From Metabacillus sp. B2-18 (GTDB taxonomy: Bacteria > Bacillota > Bacilli > Bacillales > Bacillaceae): a stretch of 64,000 nt of DNA. The notes under the pieces are model-generated. The model was given only the letters and a program-made list of their open reading frames with translations. It made no database searches and was not told the origin of the DNA. The stretch lies in contig NZ_CP088245.1 in the NCBI RefSeq assembly GCF_021117275.1, positions 719,501 to 783,500 of the forward strand. Direction: 5' to 3'. Shown here one piece after another: positions 15,579 to 23,394 of the stretch. Position 1 is the first letter of the stretch. Every line of letters starts with the position of its first letter. Position numbers and translations under genes: made by a program.

Positions 15579-16118
15579 CTATTTATTTTGAACAAGAACT
15601 TCGTAACCATCCTCAAATTCTTCGATAAAACATAGCCTAGGAGCAAAGAGTAGATGTTTTAAAAGGAGAAAATCCGGAACACAAAGTCCAATATGAAATG
15701 CCATTGCAATGCTAAAATAATGCATGTAGGTAGGCAAATATATACTCCCAAGTATAAAAAGAATGGAGCAAGCGACAAAAGGTGTTAGAAGTGAAGCAAT
15801 CATTTCATTTTTTTTCATTCCCTGACATGCTTTTAATTGAATTGTGGGGAATAAATAAAAAAGTTTAATCTTCACTGAAACTCTGCAGCCACAAAGAATT
15901 AAAGGAATAATGTGAAGCAGTTTATGAAAAGGAAGCATGCTAATTAATAACAGGACAAACATTAAGAAATGCCCGTCTTTGAGATGTACTTTTGAATAAA
16001 GAAGATTAATAGGTAAGTAGGTTAAAATAAACGAAAGAATCATCGTTAATAACGATATTAATATGATTCTGTATAGTCCAATATCTTTTGTAAGATTGAT
16101 GGTTTTCCAGCAGCTCAT
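15579..16118 (-). CDS. yhaJ: YhaJ-like integral membrane protein (DUF3267-type)
   Basis: 179 residues from ATG 16118; an upstream in-frame GTG at 16133 is possible but has no ribosome site. Four hydrophobic spans are visible: about 17-40, 50-68, 112-135 and 138-160. The segment LPFHKLLHIIPLILCG resembles a decayed HE-x-x-H metalloprotease helix, as in DUF3267 proteins, but the glutamate is missing, so peptidase activity is doubtful. Position and type match B. subtilis yhaJ. It is divergent from yhaI. Its terminator has been interrupted by IS copy 2. Confidence 0.6.
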   Translation of the reverse strand: MSCWKTINLTKDIGLYRIILISLLTMILSFILTYLPINLLYSKVHLKDGHFLMFVLLLISMLPFHKLLHIIPLILCGCRVSVKIKLFYLFPTIQLKACQGMKKNEMIASLLTPFVACSILFILGSIYLPTYMHYFSIAMAFHIGLCVPDFLLLKHLLFAPRLCFIEEFEDGYEVLVQNK

Positions 16119-16352
16119 CGTCTCACCGTCCACATTTGCTAAAACTAAGTACTACCATACTGTACGACGGTGCAATGAAAAAATCAATATGGATTTTGAA
16201 ATAGGATCCATTTTAGATAAAAAGTATCAATTTAGATGTTGCTTCATACTTGTTGTTTCATTTTCAATAACAAAAGTATTCGTTAAAACTTTCTTAAAAT
16301 TCGCTAATACTATAAAATAAAGGACAATAATGTACGAGAAAGAGGGTAACAA

Positions 16353-16682
16353 ATGGATTCTATAGAGAAGCGTTTGGAGACATTGGAATATTATCAAACG
16401 TTATTCATTAAAATGCTTGAGCCGGAAAAATTTCCTTTTTATCATATGGTGATGAGTAAAGGATTATCGAAGGAAGAAATTGAAGAAATACATACCGTTT
16501 GCCATGAACTTAGTGAAAACCATAATGAACAAAAAGCGCAAGGGTTAGTGATCTTTACAGACCTCCTTACGCAATTTGCCGGCCAATTAAATGCAAAGCT
16601 GGATTTATATGAAACAATCCGTGCTTTGCATAAGCAAAAATTATACAGACCTCTTATGGATGATTTTTTGGAATTAATGTAG
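16353..16682 (+). CDS. yhaI: YhaI-like protein (DUF1878)
   Basis: A 109-residue, all-helical soluble protein starting MDSIEKRLETLEYYQTLF, with GAGGG before ATG 16353. The DUF1878 pattern is seen in FPFYHMVMSKGLSKEEIEEIHTVCHELSE and in the C-terminal LYRPLMDDFLELM. In B. subtilis yhaI also lies beside scoC. It is convergent with scoC, leaving only 10 bases between stops. The function is unknown. Confidence 0.8.
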   Translation: MDSIEKRLETLEYYQTLFIKMLEPEKFPFYHMVMSKGLSKEEIEEIHTVCHELSENHNEQKAQGLVIFTDLLTQFAGQLNAKLDLYETIRALHKQKLYRPLMDDFLELM

Positions 16683-16692
16683 TGAACGTTCA

Positions 16693-17277
16693 TTAAGTTG
16701 ATGAAATTAATTGTTCAGACTTAGACTCTTTTTCTTTTCCTTGGGTATCATTGAATGCATCCTCTATACTGTGGAATGACTGTTCAAAGATTTCCATAAA
16801 GTCTTCGCCATAGATGTTACGAATAATACACATCATTTCCATCATTTCTGGAAACTTCCCATATAAATTTTGAAGTGGTAAAGCACCTTTTAATACAGAG
16901 TTTCTGTCTGGACTAAAGTCTTCTAAAAGCTTTGAAAGTATTTCCTCACCTTGTTTTGTTAGTTTAATATACGTGTTGCGCTTATCATTGGCTTTTTTGG
17001 AAAACTCTAAGTAGCCTCTTTCCTCAAGTTTTTTTGAGAAGTTAAAGGCAGTAGAAACGTGCATAACCCCGAATTTAGCAATCTCTGAAATTGAAGCTCC
17101 GTTTAAATGATCGGCAATCCATAAAATATGGTGCTCGTTAATATTTAAATCGTATGGCTTTATCCATTGTTGCCAATCCTTTTCAATTGTTTTCCATAAT
17201 GCTTTACTAAGCTGTGCAACGCGTTGACTAAATAACAAGGCTTCTTTTACCGTAAATTCCCTTTCATTATGTTTCAT
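16693..17277 (-). CDS. scoC: ScoC (Hpr), MarR-family transition-state regulator
   Basis: 194 residues on the minus strand, slightly shorter than B. subtilis ScoC (about 203). GGGGTGA lies 6 bases before ATG 17277. The winged helix is clear: [51 protein letters not shown] with the wing [10 protein letters not shown]. The C-terminal dimerisation helices follow. ScoC represses exoprotease genes, sporulation and peptide-transport genes during the transition from growth to stationary phase. The C-terminal tail ([15 protein letters not shown]) is variable. Confidence 0.93.
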   Translation of the reverse strand: MKHNEREFTVKEALLFSQRVAQLSKALWKTIEKDWQQWIKPYDLNINEHHILWIADHLNGASISEIAKFGVMHVSTAFNFSKKLEERGYLEFSKKANDKRNTYIKLTKQGEEILSKLLEDFSPDRNSVLKGALPLQNLYGKFPEMMEMMCIIRNIYGEDFMEIFEQSFHSIEDAFNDTQGKEKESKSEQLISST

Positions 17278-17406
17278 CAGCCGTCACCCCTGATCTCCCT
17301 ATTATTATTCTCTATTATGCCAATAAAATAAAGATTAATAAAGATATAAATTTACGAAATTTAAAAAAATTTTGTAAACCCTTTAATATCAATGGTTTAA
17401 CAATGA

Positions 17407-17445
17407 AAAAAAGTGTGAAGACAATGCTTGTCCATCACACTTTTC
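17407..17445 (-). terminator. Terminator downstream of yhaH
   Basis: AAAGTGTGA pairs with TCACACTTT, extended inside by ACAA/TTGT. T runs follow on the minus strand, the direction of yhaH. Confidence 0.65.
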
Positions 17446-17486
17446 GATGAAATAGAAAAATAATTCATATGTTAAGAGGATTTGTT

Positions 17487-17840
17487 TTATTTTAAGGTTT
17501 GTACAAGTTGTTTTATTTTCATTTCAATTTCTTCAATTTCATTCATCAAATCATTTTTATGTGGTTCAATTTCTTGCTGAAATTGTTCTACTGTTTTTTT
17601 AAAGTCAGAGGACACCTCTTTCATGACTACTGAGCCATCCTTTACTGTTTTTATGACTTGTTCTTTCAATGCTTTACTTTCGTTTTTAAGTTGGTGTAAA
17701 AGCTCTTCGAGTTGCTTTCGATTTAGGTTTAATTGTCCGCGTAGTTCTTTTCCTGAAGAAGGAGTTGAAAGTAATGTGGCAATGCTGCCGATCACTCCTC
17801 CAACAACGAGACCAACTAGTAAAGAATTTTTATTTGCCAT
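17487..17840 (-). CDS. yhaH: YhaH, YtxH-domain protein
   Basis: 117 residues. The start MANKNSLLVGLVVGGVIGSIATLLSTPSSGKELR shows the YtxH pattern: one glycine-rich membrane helix followed by the TP-x-SGKELR motif. The rest is a long amphipathic coiled coil rich in Lys, Glu and Gln. YtxH proteins are general-stress or envelope proteins of unknown mechanism. It lies upstream of scoC in the same direction, separated by a terminator. Confidence 0.85.
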   Translation of the reverse strand: MANKNSLLVGLVVGGVIGSIATLLSTPSSGKELRGQLNLNRKQLEELLHQLKNESKALKEQVIKTVKDGSVVMKEVSSDFKKTVEQFQQEIEPHKNDLMNEIEEIEMKIKQLVQTLK

Positions 17841-18133
17841 TCTTTATCCCTCCATATTTTATGTAGATAATTAAAACATTCGTACAACCTCTTATCAACA
17901 TACCCAAAGGTGTCTTCAATAAACATTATACATAGATACATGAGAGTTAGCATAAATATTTAGAAAGTCCTTCATTAGTTCCTACTGCTACCCACTTCGG
18001 TTCGTGCTTCAATGGACAGGTTTTCGTACATTTGGGCTCTATTAAAGATTTTACTTCAGGGTAGGCAAAACATAATAAGTTGTCACCAAGCTGGCAATTT
18101 CAAAAATGCATTAAGATTGAAGGGAGGATGAGC

Positions 18134-18328
18134 ATGTCAGGTGTTATCTTTTTATTTTTTGTCATAAGCTTATTACTATTTATTGGTGCTTTTCATTATT
18201 TTAAACTTCTACAACAATCAACATCTTATCCACCTAAAAAGGTAGTTAAACAAAAGGTGTCTGTACTTGCTTCTGGAGGAGTCATCATGCTGTTAATTGG
18301 TGTTATTTTAATGGTTTTTAATCAGTAA
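18134..18328 (+). CDS. Small two-span membrane protein
   Basis: 64 residues from ATG 18134, which is 6 bases from GGGAGG; ATG 18128 touches the ribosome site. Two membrane segments (MSGVIFLFFVISLLLFIGAFHYF and VSVLASGGVIMLLIGVILMVF) flank a short basic loop (SYPPKKVVKQK), so both ends are probably on the same side. I do not recognise the family. It is convergent with trpP and shares the terminator at 18383-18418. Confidence 0.65.
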   Translation: MSGVIFLFFVISLLLFIGAFHYFKLLQQSTSYPPKKVVKQKVSVLASGGVIMLLIGVILMVFNQ

Positions 18329-18382
18329 TGGAGATCCGAATGAAAGGTGGACAATGTGGATCTTCGTACTTGAAATAATGAA

Positions 18383-18418
18383 AGAAAAACCCCGATCATC
18401 TGTGATCGGGGTTTTTCT
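18383..18418. terminator. Bidirectional terminator
   Basis: GAAAAACCCCGATCA and TGATCGGGGTTTTTC form a perfect GC-rich stem with A and T runs on both sides, serving the small membrane gene (+) and trpP (-). Confidence 0.9.
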
Positions 18419-18428
18419 TTATACGTTC

Positions 18429-18953
18429 TTAAGCAACTGTTAAGTTTTTTGAGCGTTTGAAAATACTTTGAACAATTGGCAGGATAATAATCATGGCTGC
18501 TCCATTAAATAAAGTGGCAGGAAGAACAACAGTTAGAAATAATGTTGTAAATGCGACACCACCTGGTAATCCAACAATTAATAAGGCAGCAGTTAAAAAG
18601 ATTGTTCCTGAAACAATTGTACCAATAACAGCGAGTACAGTAGCTGTGGCAACTTTATTGGCAATTTTCTTTACAACTAAGAATAAGCCGTAAAATACAA
18701 ATGCTGTAATGATTTTGTCAATGATGTTTGGTAGAAATCCACCAGGGAATGTTGATGTTAACGCAGACAAAAATCCAGTTACAATACCGAGTAATGTAAC
18801 ATGTTTCATACTTGGAAACATAATAATTCCAATAAACATCATCAATAGAATCATGTCAGGCTTCATCCCATTATAGAATGGAGGCATCACCATATGCAAA
18901 ACAGCCCCAATTGCCGCAAATAAAGATAAAATAACTAATACTCTCGTGTTCAT
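18429..18953 (-). CDS. trpP: TrpP, tryptophan transporter
   Basis: 174 residues, all hydrophobic with about five to six membrane spans. It begins MNTRVLVILSLFAAIGAVLHMVMPPFYNGMKPDMILLMMF. Type, length and place next to serC match B. subtilis TrpP (formerly YhaG), the tryptophan permease related to ECF S-components. Its leader carries many GAG/TAG triplets covering the ribosome site, as expected for translational repression by TRAP when tryptophan is plentiful. The gene ends in a strong shared terminator. Confidence 0.9.
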   Translation of the reverse strand: MNTRVLVILSLFAAIGAVLHMVMPPFYNGMKPDMILLMMFIGIIMFPSMKHVTLLGIVTGFLSALTSTFPGGFLPNIIDKIITAFVFYGLFLVVKKIANKVATATVLAVIGTIVSGTIFLTAALLIVGLPGGVAFTTLFLTVVLPATLFNGAAMIIILPIVQSIFKRSKNLTVA

Positions 18954-18992
18954 TTTCTCATCTCTCCTCTTCTAATCTCATAAACTAATCTC
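18935..18992 (-). promoter_or_regulatory. TRAP-binding (G/T)AG repeat leader of trpP
   Basis: On the minus strand, seven triplets in a row read GAG-AT-TAG-TTTAT-GAG-AT-TAG-AA-GAG-GA-GAG-AT-GAG. Further GAG and TAG triplets lie just inside the coding region. Spacers of two bases dominate, which suits the TRAP 11-mer. The ribosome site GAGGAG is part of the array, so bound TRAP would block translation. B. subtilis trpP is regulated this way. Confidence 0.85.
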
Positions 18993-19087
18993 CCCAATAG
19001 TGAACTCATTTCCTATTGCGAGAGCTTATCGTTATTATAGCAACAATTACTTATTCCGTACAGGTTTTTTCTTTGAGTGTTAATACC

Positions 19088-19127
19088 AAAAAAAGGGGCT
19101 GTCCTCCAAATAAGGAATAGCCCCTTA
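19088..19127 (-). terminator. Terminator after serC
   Basis: AAGGGGCT-GTCCT pairs with AGGAA-TAGCCCCTT with one mismatch. A seven-A run on the plus strand gives a U tail in the direction of serC. Confidence 0.8.
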
Positions 19128-19134
19128 CATCTTA

Positions 19135-20214
19135 TTAACTGTTTTGATTTCTAAATTCTGTCATGAATTTCGCTAATGCTTCACATGCTTCCTTAGGTAC
19201 AGCATTGTAGGTTGAAGCACGGCATCCACCTACAGAGCGGTGACCTGCGAGACCGATAAATTGACGCTCTTTTGCTTCCTGAAGGAATTTTTTTGTAAGT
19301 TCCTCGTTCTGAAGTGTGAAGGTAATATTCATTAAAGAACGGCTGTCTTTTTCAGCATGTCCTTTGTAAAAACCATTACTTTCATCAATAGCAGAGTAGA
19401 TGTAGCCAGCTTTTTCTTCATTGATCTGTTGAATTTGTTTTATTCCACCTTGATCTTTTACCCACTCAAGTACTAAAGAAAGCATGTAAATAGCAAAGGT
19501 AGGAGGTGTGTTATATAATGAATTATTTTTAGAGTGAGTTGAATACTTTAAGATGGTTGGAACATCTTCTTTTGCTGTTTCTAGAAACTCTTTCTTCACA
19601 ATAACAACAGTAACACCAGACGGTCCTAGGTTTTTCTGAGCTCCTGCGTAAATAAGATCAAATTTCTCTACATCAATTTCAGTACAAAGAATATCGCTAG
19701 ACATATCAGCAATTAATGGAATAGGGCTTTCAGGGTATTCCTTCCACTGAGTACCAAAAATTGTGTTGTTTGATGTAATGTGAAGATAGGCACCATTTTC
19801 AACATCAGTTAATGAATAATTTTTTGGGATGTGTGTGTAATTGTCTTCCTTACTTGAAGCTAAAATACGAGTTTCTCCAAATGTTTTTGCTTCTTTTAAC
19901 GCTTTTTCTGACCATGAGCCAGTTGTAATAAAATGAGCTGTTTGACCTGATTTTAGGAAGTTCATTGGAATCATAGTGAACTGTAGGCTTGCTCCACCTT
20001 GTAGGAAAAGGACTTCGTAATTGTCAGGAATTCCTAGAAGCTCTCTTAATAATGAATTTGCACGATTATGCACTTCTTCATAGTCTTTACTACGGTGACT
20101 AAGCTCCATAACAGACATACCTGTGTTATTAAAATTCACTAATTCTTTTTGGGCCCGCTCTAGTACGGGTAATGGAATTGCCGCTGGTCCAGCATTAAAA
20201 TTATATGCTCTCAA
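19135..20214 (-). CDS. serC: SerC, phosphoserine aminotransferase
   Basis: 359 residues on the minus strand, the usual length. Start TTG 20214 has AAGGAGGG 9 bases upstream. The family start MRAYNFNAGPAAIPLPVLE is present, and the PLP-binding lysine lies in YAGAQKNLGPSG (about residue 196). The C-terminal GHRSVGGCRASTYNAV holds the arginines that bind the phosphate. The enzyme converts 3-phosphohydroxypyruvate and glutamate to phosphoserine for serine synthesis and also serves vitamin B6 synthesis. A 12-bp inverted repeat and a cre-like site lie upstream. Confidence 0.97.
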   Translation of the reverse strand: MRAYNFNAGPAAIPLPVLERAQKELVNFNNTGMSVMELSHRSKDYEEVHNRANSLLRELLGIPDNYEVLFLQGGASLQFTMIPMNFLKSGQTAHFITTGSWSEKALKEAKTFGETRILASSKEDNYTHIPKNYSLTDVENGAYLHITSNNTIFGTQWKEYPESPIPLIADMSSDILCTEIDVEKFDLIYAGAQKNLGPSGVTVVIVKKEFLETAKEDVPTILKYSTHSKNNSLYNTPPTFAIYMLSLVLEWVKDQGGIKQIQQINEEKAGYIYSAIDESNGFYKGHAEKDSRSLMNITFTLQNEELTKKFLQEAKERQFIGLAGHRSVGGCRASTYNAVPKEACEALAKFMTEFRNQNS

Positions 20215-20271
20215 TGTATTGCCCTCCTTGATATGAACGTAAAATAATACTCATATCCTATCATGAATAGA

Positions 20272-20339
20272 GAAGGAAATGTAGACTGAAAATTTTCATC
20301 TTTGTGAATGTTGGTGCAGAAAACGTTTACATTTCCTTC
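20272..20339. promoter_or_regulatory. Inverted repeat with a cre-like site upstream of serC
   Basis: GAAGGAAATGTA (20272-20283) and TACATTTCCTTC (20328-20339) are perfect 12-bp inverted arms 44 bases apart. AGAAAACGTTTACA (20318-20331) overlaps the right arm and matches the CcpA cre consensus TGWAANCGNTNWCA at 13 of 14 positions. It could be a CcpA site, another LacI-family operator, or a leader RNA stem. Confidence 0.45.
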
Positions 20340-20493
20340 GAAAAACATTTCTTAATGACTTAGTGTTTGATAAACTACTAAAATAGTAAAGAAAAAATCA
20401 CATTCTATTCTTTCATGGAAGTTTATGTTTGTATAAACACTTCCAAATACTAAAATGATACAATGAGTAACTGCACACAAAAAGGAGGTTTTC

Positions 20494-22020
20494 ATGACTC
20501 TAAGAAAAAAGCTACTAATTGCTTCAATCAGTATTATTTCTATATTTATGTTAATGATCGTTCTATTGGTTGGAATAATCACGAGTCGAATTCATCATAT
20601 ATACGAGCAAGAGCAGGTTACAACGCAAGTTAACCAAACACGTAATTTATTAAATAATGAATTAAAATCTTTGGATCGTTTAAATTTAGACTATGCTGCA
20701 TGGGATGACACTTTTTCTTTTATTGAAAACAAAAACGATCTTTATATTCAATCGAATCTTACCTCTGAGACATTTCTACAAAACAATATTGATCATATGG
20801 TCTTCATAAACAATAGGGGAAAGATTGTTCTTGTTAGACAAATTGATGCTGAAGGAAAACTTAATGAAAATTATATTGATAGTAATTGGCTAGATAGATA
20901 TAAACTTAAAAAAGTTCTTCATACAAATGAAAAGATAAACGGTTTAATTAAAACTCCTGAAGGAATCATGCTATTATCCGCTCGCCCGATCTTAAACAGT
21001 CAATATGAAGGACCTTCAAATGGAACACTTATTTTTACTAGAAAGTTAGATCAAGAACTTGTTAGTGAATTAGGCAATATCATTGAGCTTGATCTTTCGT
21101 TTTTTCAAGACGCACCTAAGAAATTGTCTAAACAAGAGATGGAGCAATTAGAAAATGAAAATTTATATATTGACGAGGTAAGTGATACTACAATAGCAGG
21201 CTACAGTGTTCTAACGGATCTGAAAGGTGATCCACTTTCTTATATTGAAGTGAAAAGTGAAAGAACCATTTATAAAAATGGTAGGATGTTAATTCTATTA
21301 AATCTACTTTCATTTCTAGCCCTTGTAACAATTATTTGTACTTTACTTTATTTTACTTTTGATAAGATATTCGTTTCGCGAATCTTATCGTTAAAGCAAA
21401 GTATTGCCAACATTCGTTCCTACAACAATAATGTAAATAGCGTTGGTAGTCACGGCGATGATGAGATTGGCCACTTAGCAATGCAAATAAACGATATGCT
21501 TACAACACTTGAAAAATATAATAACAAATGGAAGAAAAGAGCAAATTTTGATTCCCTTACTAATCTCCCTAACAGAGGATATCTAACAAAAAAAATGAAT
21601 GATTTAATTTCAGCTGAAGAAGAATTTGCTGTATTTTTTATGGATTTAGATGGTTTTAAGGAAGTGAATGATTCTTATGGTCATGAAACAGGTGATAGTT
21701 TATTACAGCTTGTAGCTGAACGGCTTAAACATATCGTTCGTGAGGGTGACACAGTATCAAGGCTTGGTGGAGATGAATTCGTTTTGCTTGTAAATATGAA
21801 GAGGGACGAAGATCAATTAAGAATATTAGCTGACAGAGTGATCAAGAAACTGAATGAACCTTATAAAATCAATAAGATTGTGATCACTGTATCGGCAAGT
21901 ATTGGGATAGCACAATCGCCTAAACATGGGACAGATTATCATTCCCTTATTAAGATGGCAGATGAAGCCATGTATATAGCAAAGAAGGCAGGAAAAAACA
22001 ATTTTTATTTATTGTCATGA
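20494..22020 (+). CDS. Membrane-bound diguanylate cyclase with CHASE4 sensor
   Basis: 508 residues with AAAGGAGG before ATG 20494. The first membrane span is residues 8-32. The extracytoplasmic region (about 33-265) has the CHASE4 hallmark LDYAAWDDTFSFIE. A second span at about 266-290 and a HAMP-like linker lead to the GGDEF domain (about 345-508). The active site is GGDEF (about 425-429) and the inhibitory I-site R-x-x-D (REGD) is present five residues before it, so it should make c-di-GMP and be product-inhibited. There is no EAL domain. The sensed signal is unknown. The gene stands alone between serC (divergent) and hit (convergent). Confidence 0.9.
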   Translation: MTLRKKLLIASISIISIFMLMIVLLVGIITSRIHHIYEQEQVTTQVNQTRNLLNNELKSLDRLNLDYAAWDDTFSFIENKNDLYIQSNLTSETFLQNNIDHMVFINNRGKIVLVRQIDAEGKLNENYIDSNWLDRYKLKKVLHTNEKINGLIKTPEGIMLLSARPILNSQYEGPSNGTLIFTRKLDQELVSELGNIIELDLSFFQDAPKKLSKQEMEQLENENLYIDEVSDTTIAGYSVLTDLKGDPLSYIEVKSERTIYKNGRMLILLNLLSFLALVTIICTLLYFTFDKIFVSRILSLKQSIANIRSYNNNVNSVGSHGDDEIGHLAMQINDMLTTLEKYNNKWKKRANFDSLTNLPNRGYLTKKMNDLISAEEEFAVFFMDLDGFKEVNDSYGHETGDSLLQLVAERLKHIVREGDTVSRLGGDEFVLLVNMKRDEDQLRILADRVIKKLNEPYKINKIVITVSASIGIAQSPKHGTDYHSLIKMADEAMYIAKKAGKNNFYLLS

Positions 22021-22023
22021 AAA

Positions 22024-22051
22024 AACAAAAGGGCCGTCATGGCCCTTTTAT
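22024..22051. terminator. Bidirectional terminator between the GGDEF gene and hit
   Basis: AAAAGGGCC and GGCCCTTTT form a perfect stem around GTCAT. It overlaps the last codons of hit, which is convergent. Confidence 0.8.
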
Positions 22052-22470
22052 TTAATTCCTTCTTTAATTGTGTTAGCAATTTCTTGGAGATCTTCTGGTG
22101 TATACTGATCTGCATGTGACTTCCATACAGCACCAAATCCGTCTCCCTTGCCGTATCTTGGCAGAATATGCATATGATAATGAAAAACAGATTGTCCGGC
22201 CTTTTCTCCATTATTGTTAAGTAAATTTAGGCCAACAGGCTGAAATTCCTCTTTTATGGAGTTGGCAATTTGAGGAACAACCTCAAATAATTTACTCGCA
22301 ATTTCAGGTGTTAATTCATAAATGTTTTCTCTATGTACTTTTGGAACAACCAGCGTATGTCCTTTCGTTACCTGGCTAATGTCTAGAAAGGCAATCACAT
22401 GTTCATTTTCAAATACTTTTGCACTTGGAATTTCTCCCTTAACAATTTTACAAAAAATACAGTCACTCAT
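22048..22470 (-). CDS. hit: Hit, histidine-triad nucleotide-binding hydrolase
   Basis: 140 residues from ATG 22470 (GAAGGAAGTG about 7 bases upstream). The N-terminal CIFCKIVKGEIPSAKVFE has the zinc Cys pair. The catalytic histidine triad H-x-H-x-H is in VFHYHMHILPRY near residue 100, and LLNNNGEKAGQ lies before it. HIT/HINT proteins hydrolyse phosphoramidates and AMP conjugates. The adjacency to the ecs operon is conserved in Bacillus, though here a 900-bp spacer with repeats separates them. Confidence 0.95.
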   Translation of the reverse strand: MSDCIFCKIVKGEIPSAKVFENEHVIAFLDISQVTKGHTLVVPKVHRENIYELTPEIASKLFEVVPQIANSIKEEFQPVGLNLLNNNGEKAGQSVFHYHMHILPRYGKGDGFGAVWKSHADQYTPEDLQEIANTIKEGIK

Positions 22471-22589
22471 TTTTTTCACTTCCTTCAAAAAAATTCTTAT
22501 TCAACAGCTTTCAACATTATTTGTAAAGCAAGTATGTTATGTTTAACTACTAGAAATCCATCTCATTTTCGAAACAACTATATTTTACC

Positions 22590-22636
22590 ATAAGAGAAAA
22601 GAAAAAGAACAGAGTGAAACGAATGTTCACCCTGTT
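22590..22636 (-). terminator. Minus-strand terminator at the left edge of the repeat region
   Basis: GAACAGAGTGAA (22607-22618) and TTCACCCTGTTC (22625-22636) pair with one mismatch. On the minus strand the stem is followed by TTTTTCTTTTC. It implies that something is transcribed leftwards from the repeat array towards hit. Confidence 0.6.
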
Positions 22637-22673
22637 CCCGAGGAAGGAAAAAAACTCATATTATGGGAAAATG

Positions 22674-23270
22674 TCTTTGATAAACACCTCATTTAACATT
22701 TAGATTTAAATGCTATCTGATGTGTGAAGACCATTGTTCAATGCAATCATCCCCTTGTTACAAAATAAACGTTCTAACATTTCGGAAACTGTATTTTGAC
22801 AAACACCTCATTTATAAAATGATGCTAATACAGAGCGTTTATTTTCAGAAAATAGCGGCCCGTAGACACCTCATTTCGTGAGTGTTCTATCATCAATGGG
22901 TAAAAACAATATAATTGTCTTTGACAAACACCTCATTTAACATTTATTTAAATGCTATCTGATGTGTGATGACCATTGTTCAATACAATCATCCCCTTGT
23001 TAGTTGTTTATATAACATAACAAAAAGTAGAATTGTCTTTGACAAACACCTCATTTACAAAATGATGTTTCATTCAGGCTTCTAATTCAAAAGAATAGCG
23101 GCCCGTAAACACCTCATTTCGCGAGTGTTTTTTTTCAATGGTTAAGCAATGATCCCTTGAGTTTAAAGAAATTGTCTGGGACAAACACCTCATTAAAAGG
23201 TTTTTGTTTAAACAATTAACCCTTCCTCACTAATTATGATGTCCCGTAAATACAAGATTATGCGAAAAAG
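22674..23270. repeat. Composite repeat array between hit and ecsA
   Basis: The 906-bp hit-ecsA gap has no credible protein gene. It holds two copies of a composite unit with a 244-bp period (22674 to about 22917, and 22918 to about 23172) and a decayed third from 23173. Within it ACACCTCATT starts at 22684, 22803, 22866, 22928, 23046, 23109 and 23185, that is 62-63 bases apart or twice that. Conserved blocks (about 70 bases around GATGTGTGA...ACCATTGTTCAAT...CAATCATCCCCTTGTTA, and AGCGGCCCGTA-x-ACACCTCATTTCG) alternate with diverged spacers. The last block of copy 2 ends in AACACCTC-GAGTGTT plus eight T, like a terminator. Possible roles: tandem small RNAs or a binding-site array. Confidence 0.6.
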
Positions 23271-23394
23271 TTTTCTAAGTTTAGGCAAGTGATTTAAATT
23301 TTGATACTATAAAAAGGAAGGTAGCGAAAAAAGTCTTAAATTTTTTTTGCAAAACTAAATCAACAAATTAAAAAATAAAAGGAGAAACGTGAAC

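Noticed and set aside
15579..16118. Active metalloprotease in the YhaJ-like protein
   Set aside because: The FHKLLH helix lacks the Glu of HE-x-x-H, so catalysis is not supported.
17947..18099. Open minus-strand stretch with a cysteine-rich translation (PKCTKTCPLKHEPKW)
   Set aside because: About 50 codons without a stop, but no ATG, GTG or TTG start in a sensible place and no ribosome site. It may be a gene remnant, but it cannot be supported as a gene.
22674..23200. CRISPR array in the hit-ecsA gap
   Set aside because: The repeated core is only 10-18 bases, the gaps vary between one and two periods, the 'spacers' are themselves partly repeated with a 244-base period, and no cas gene is present.
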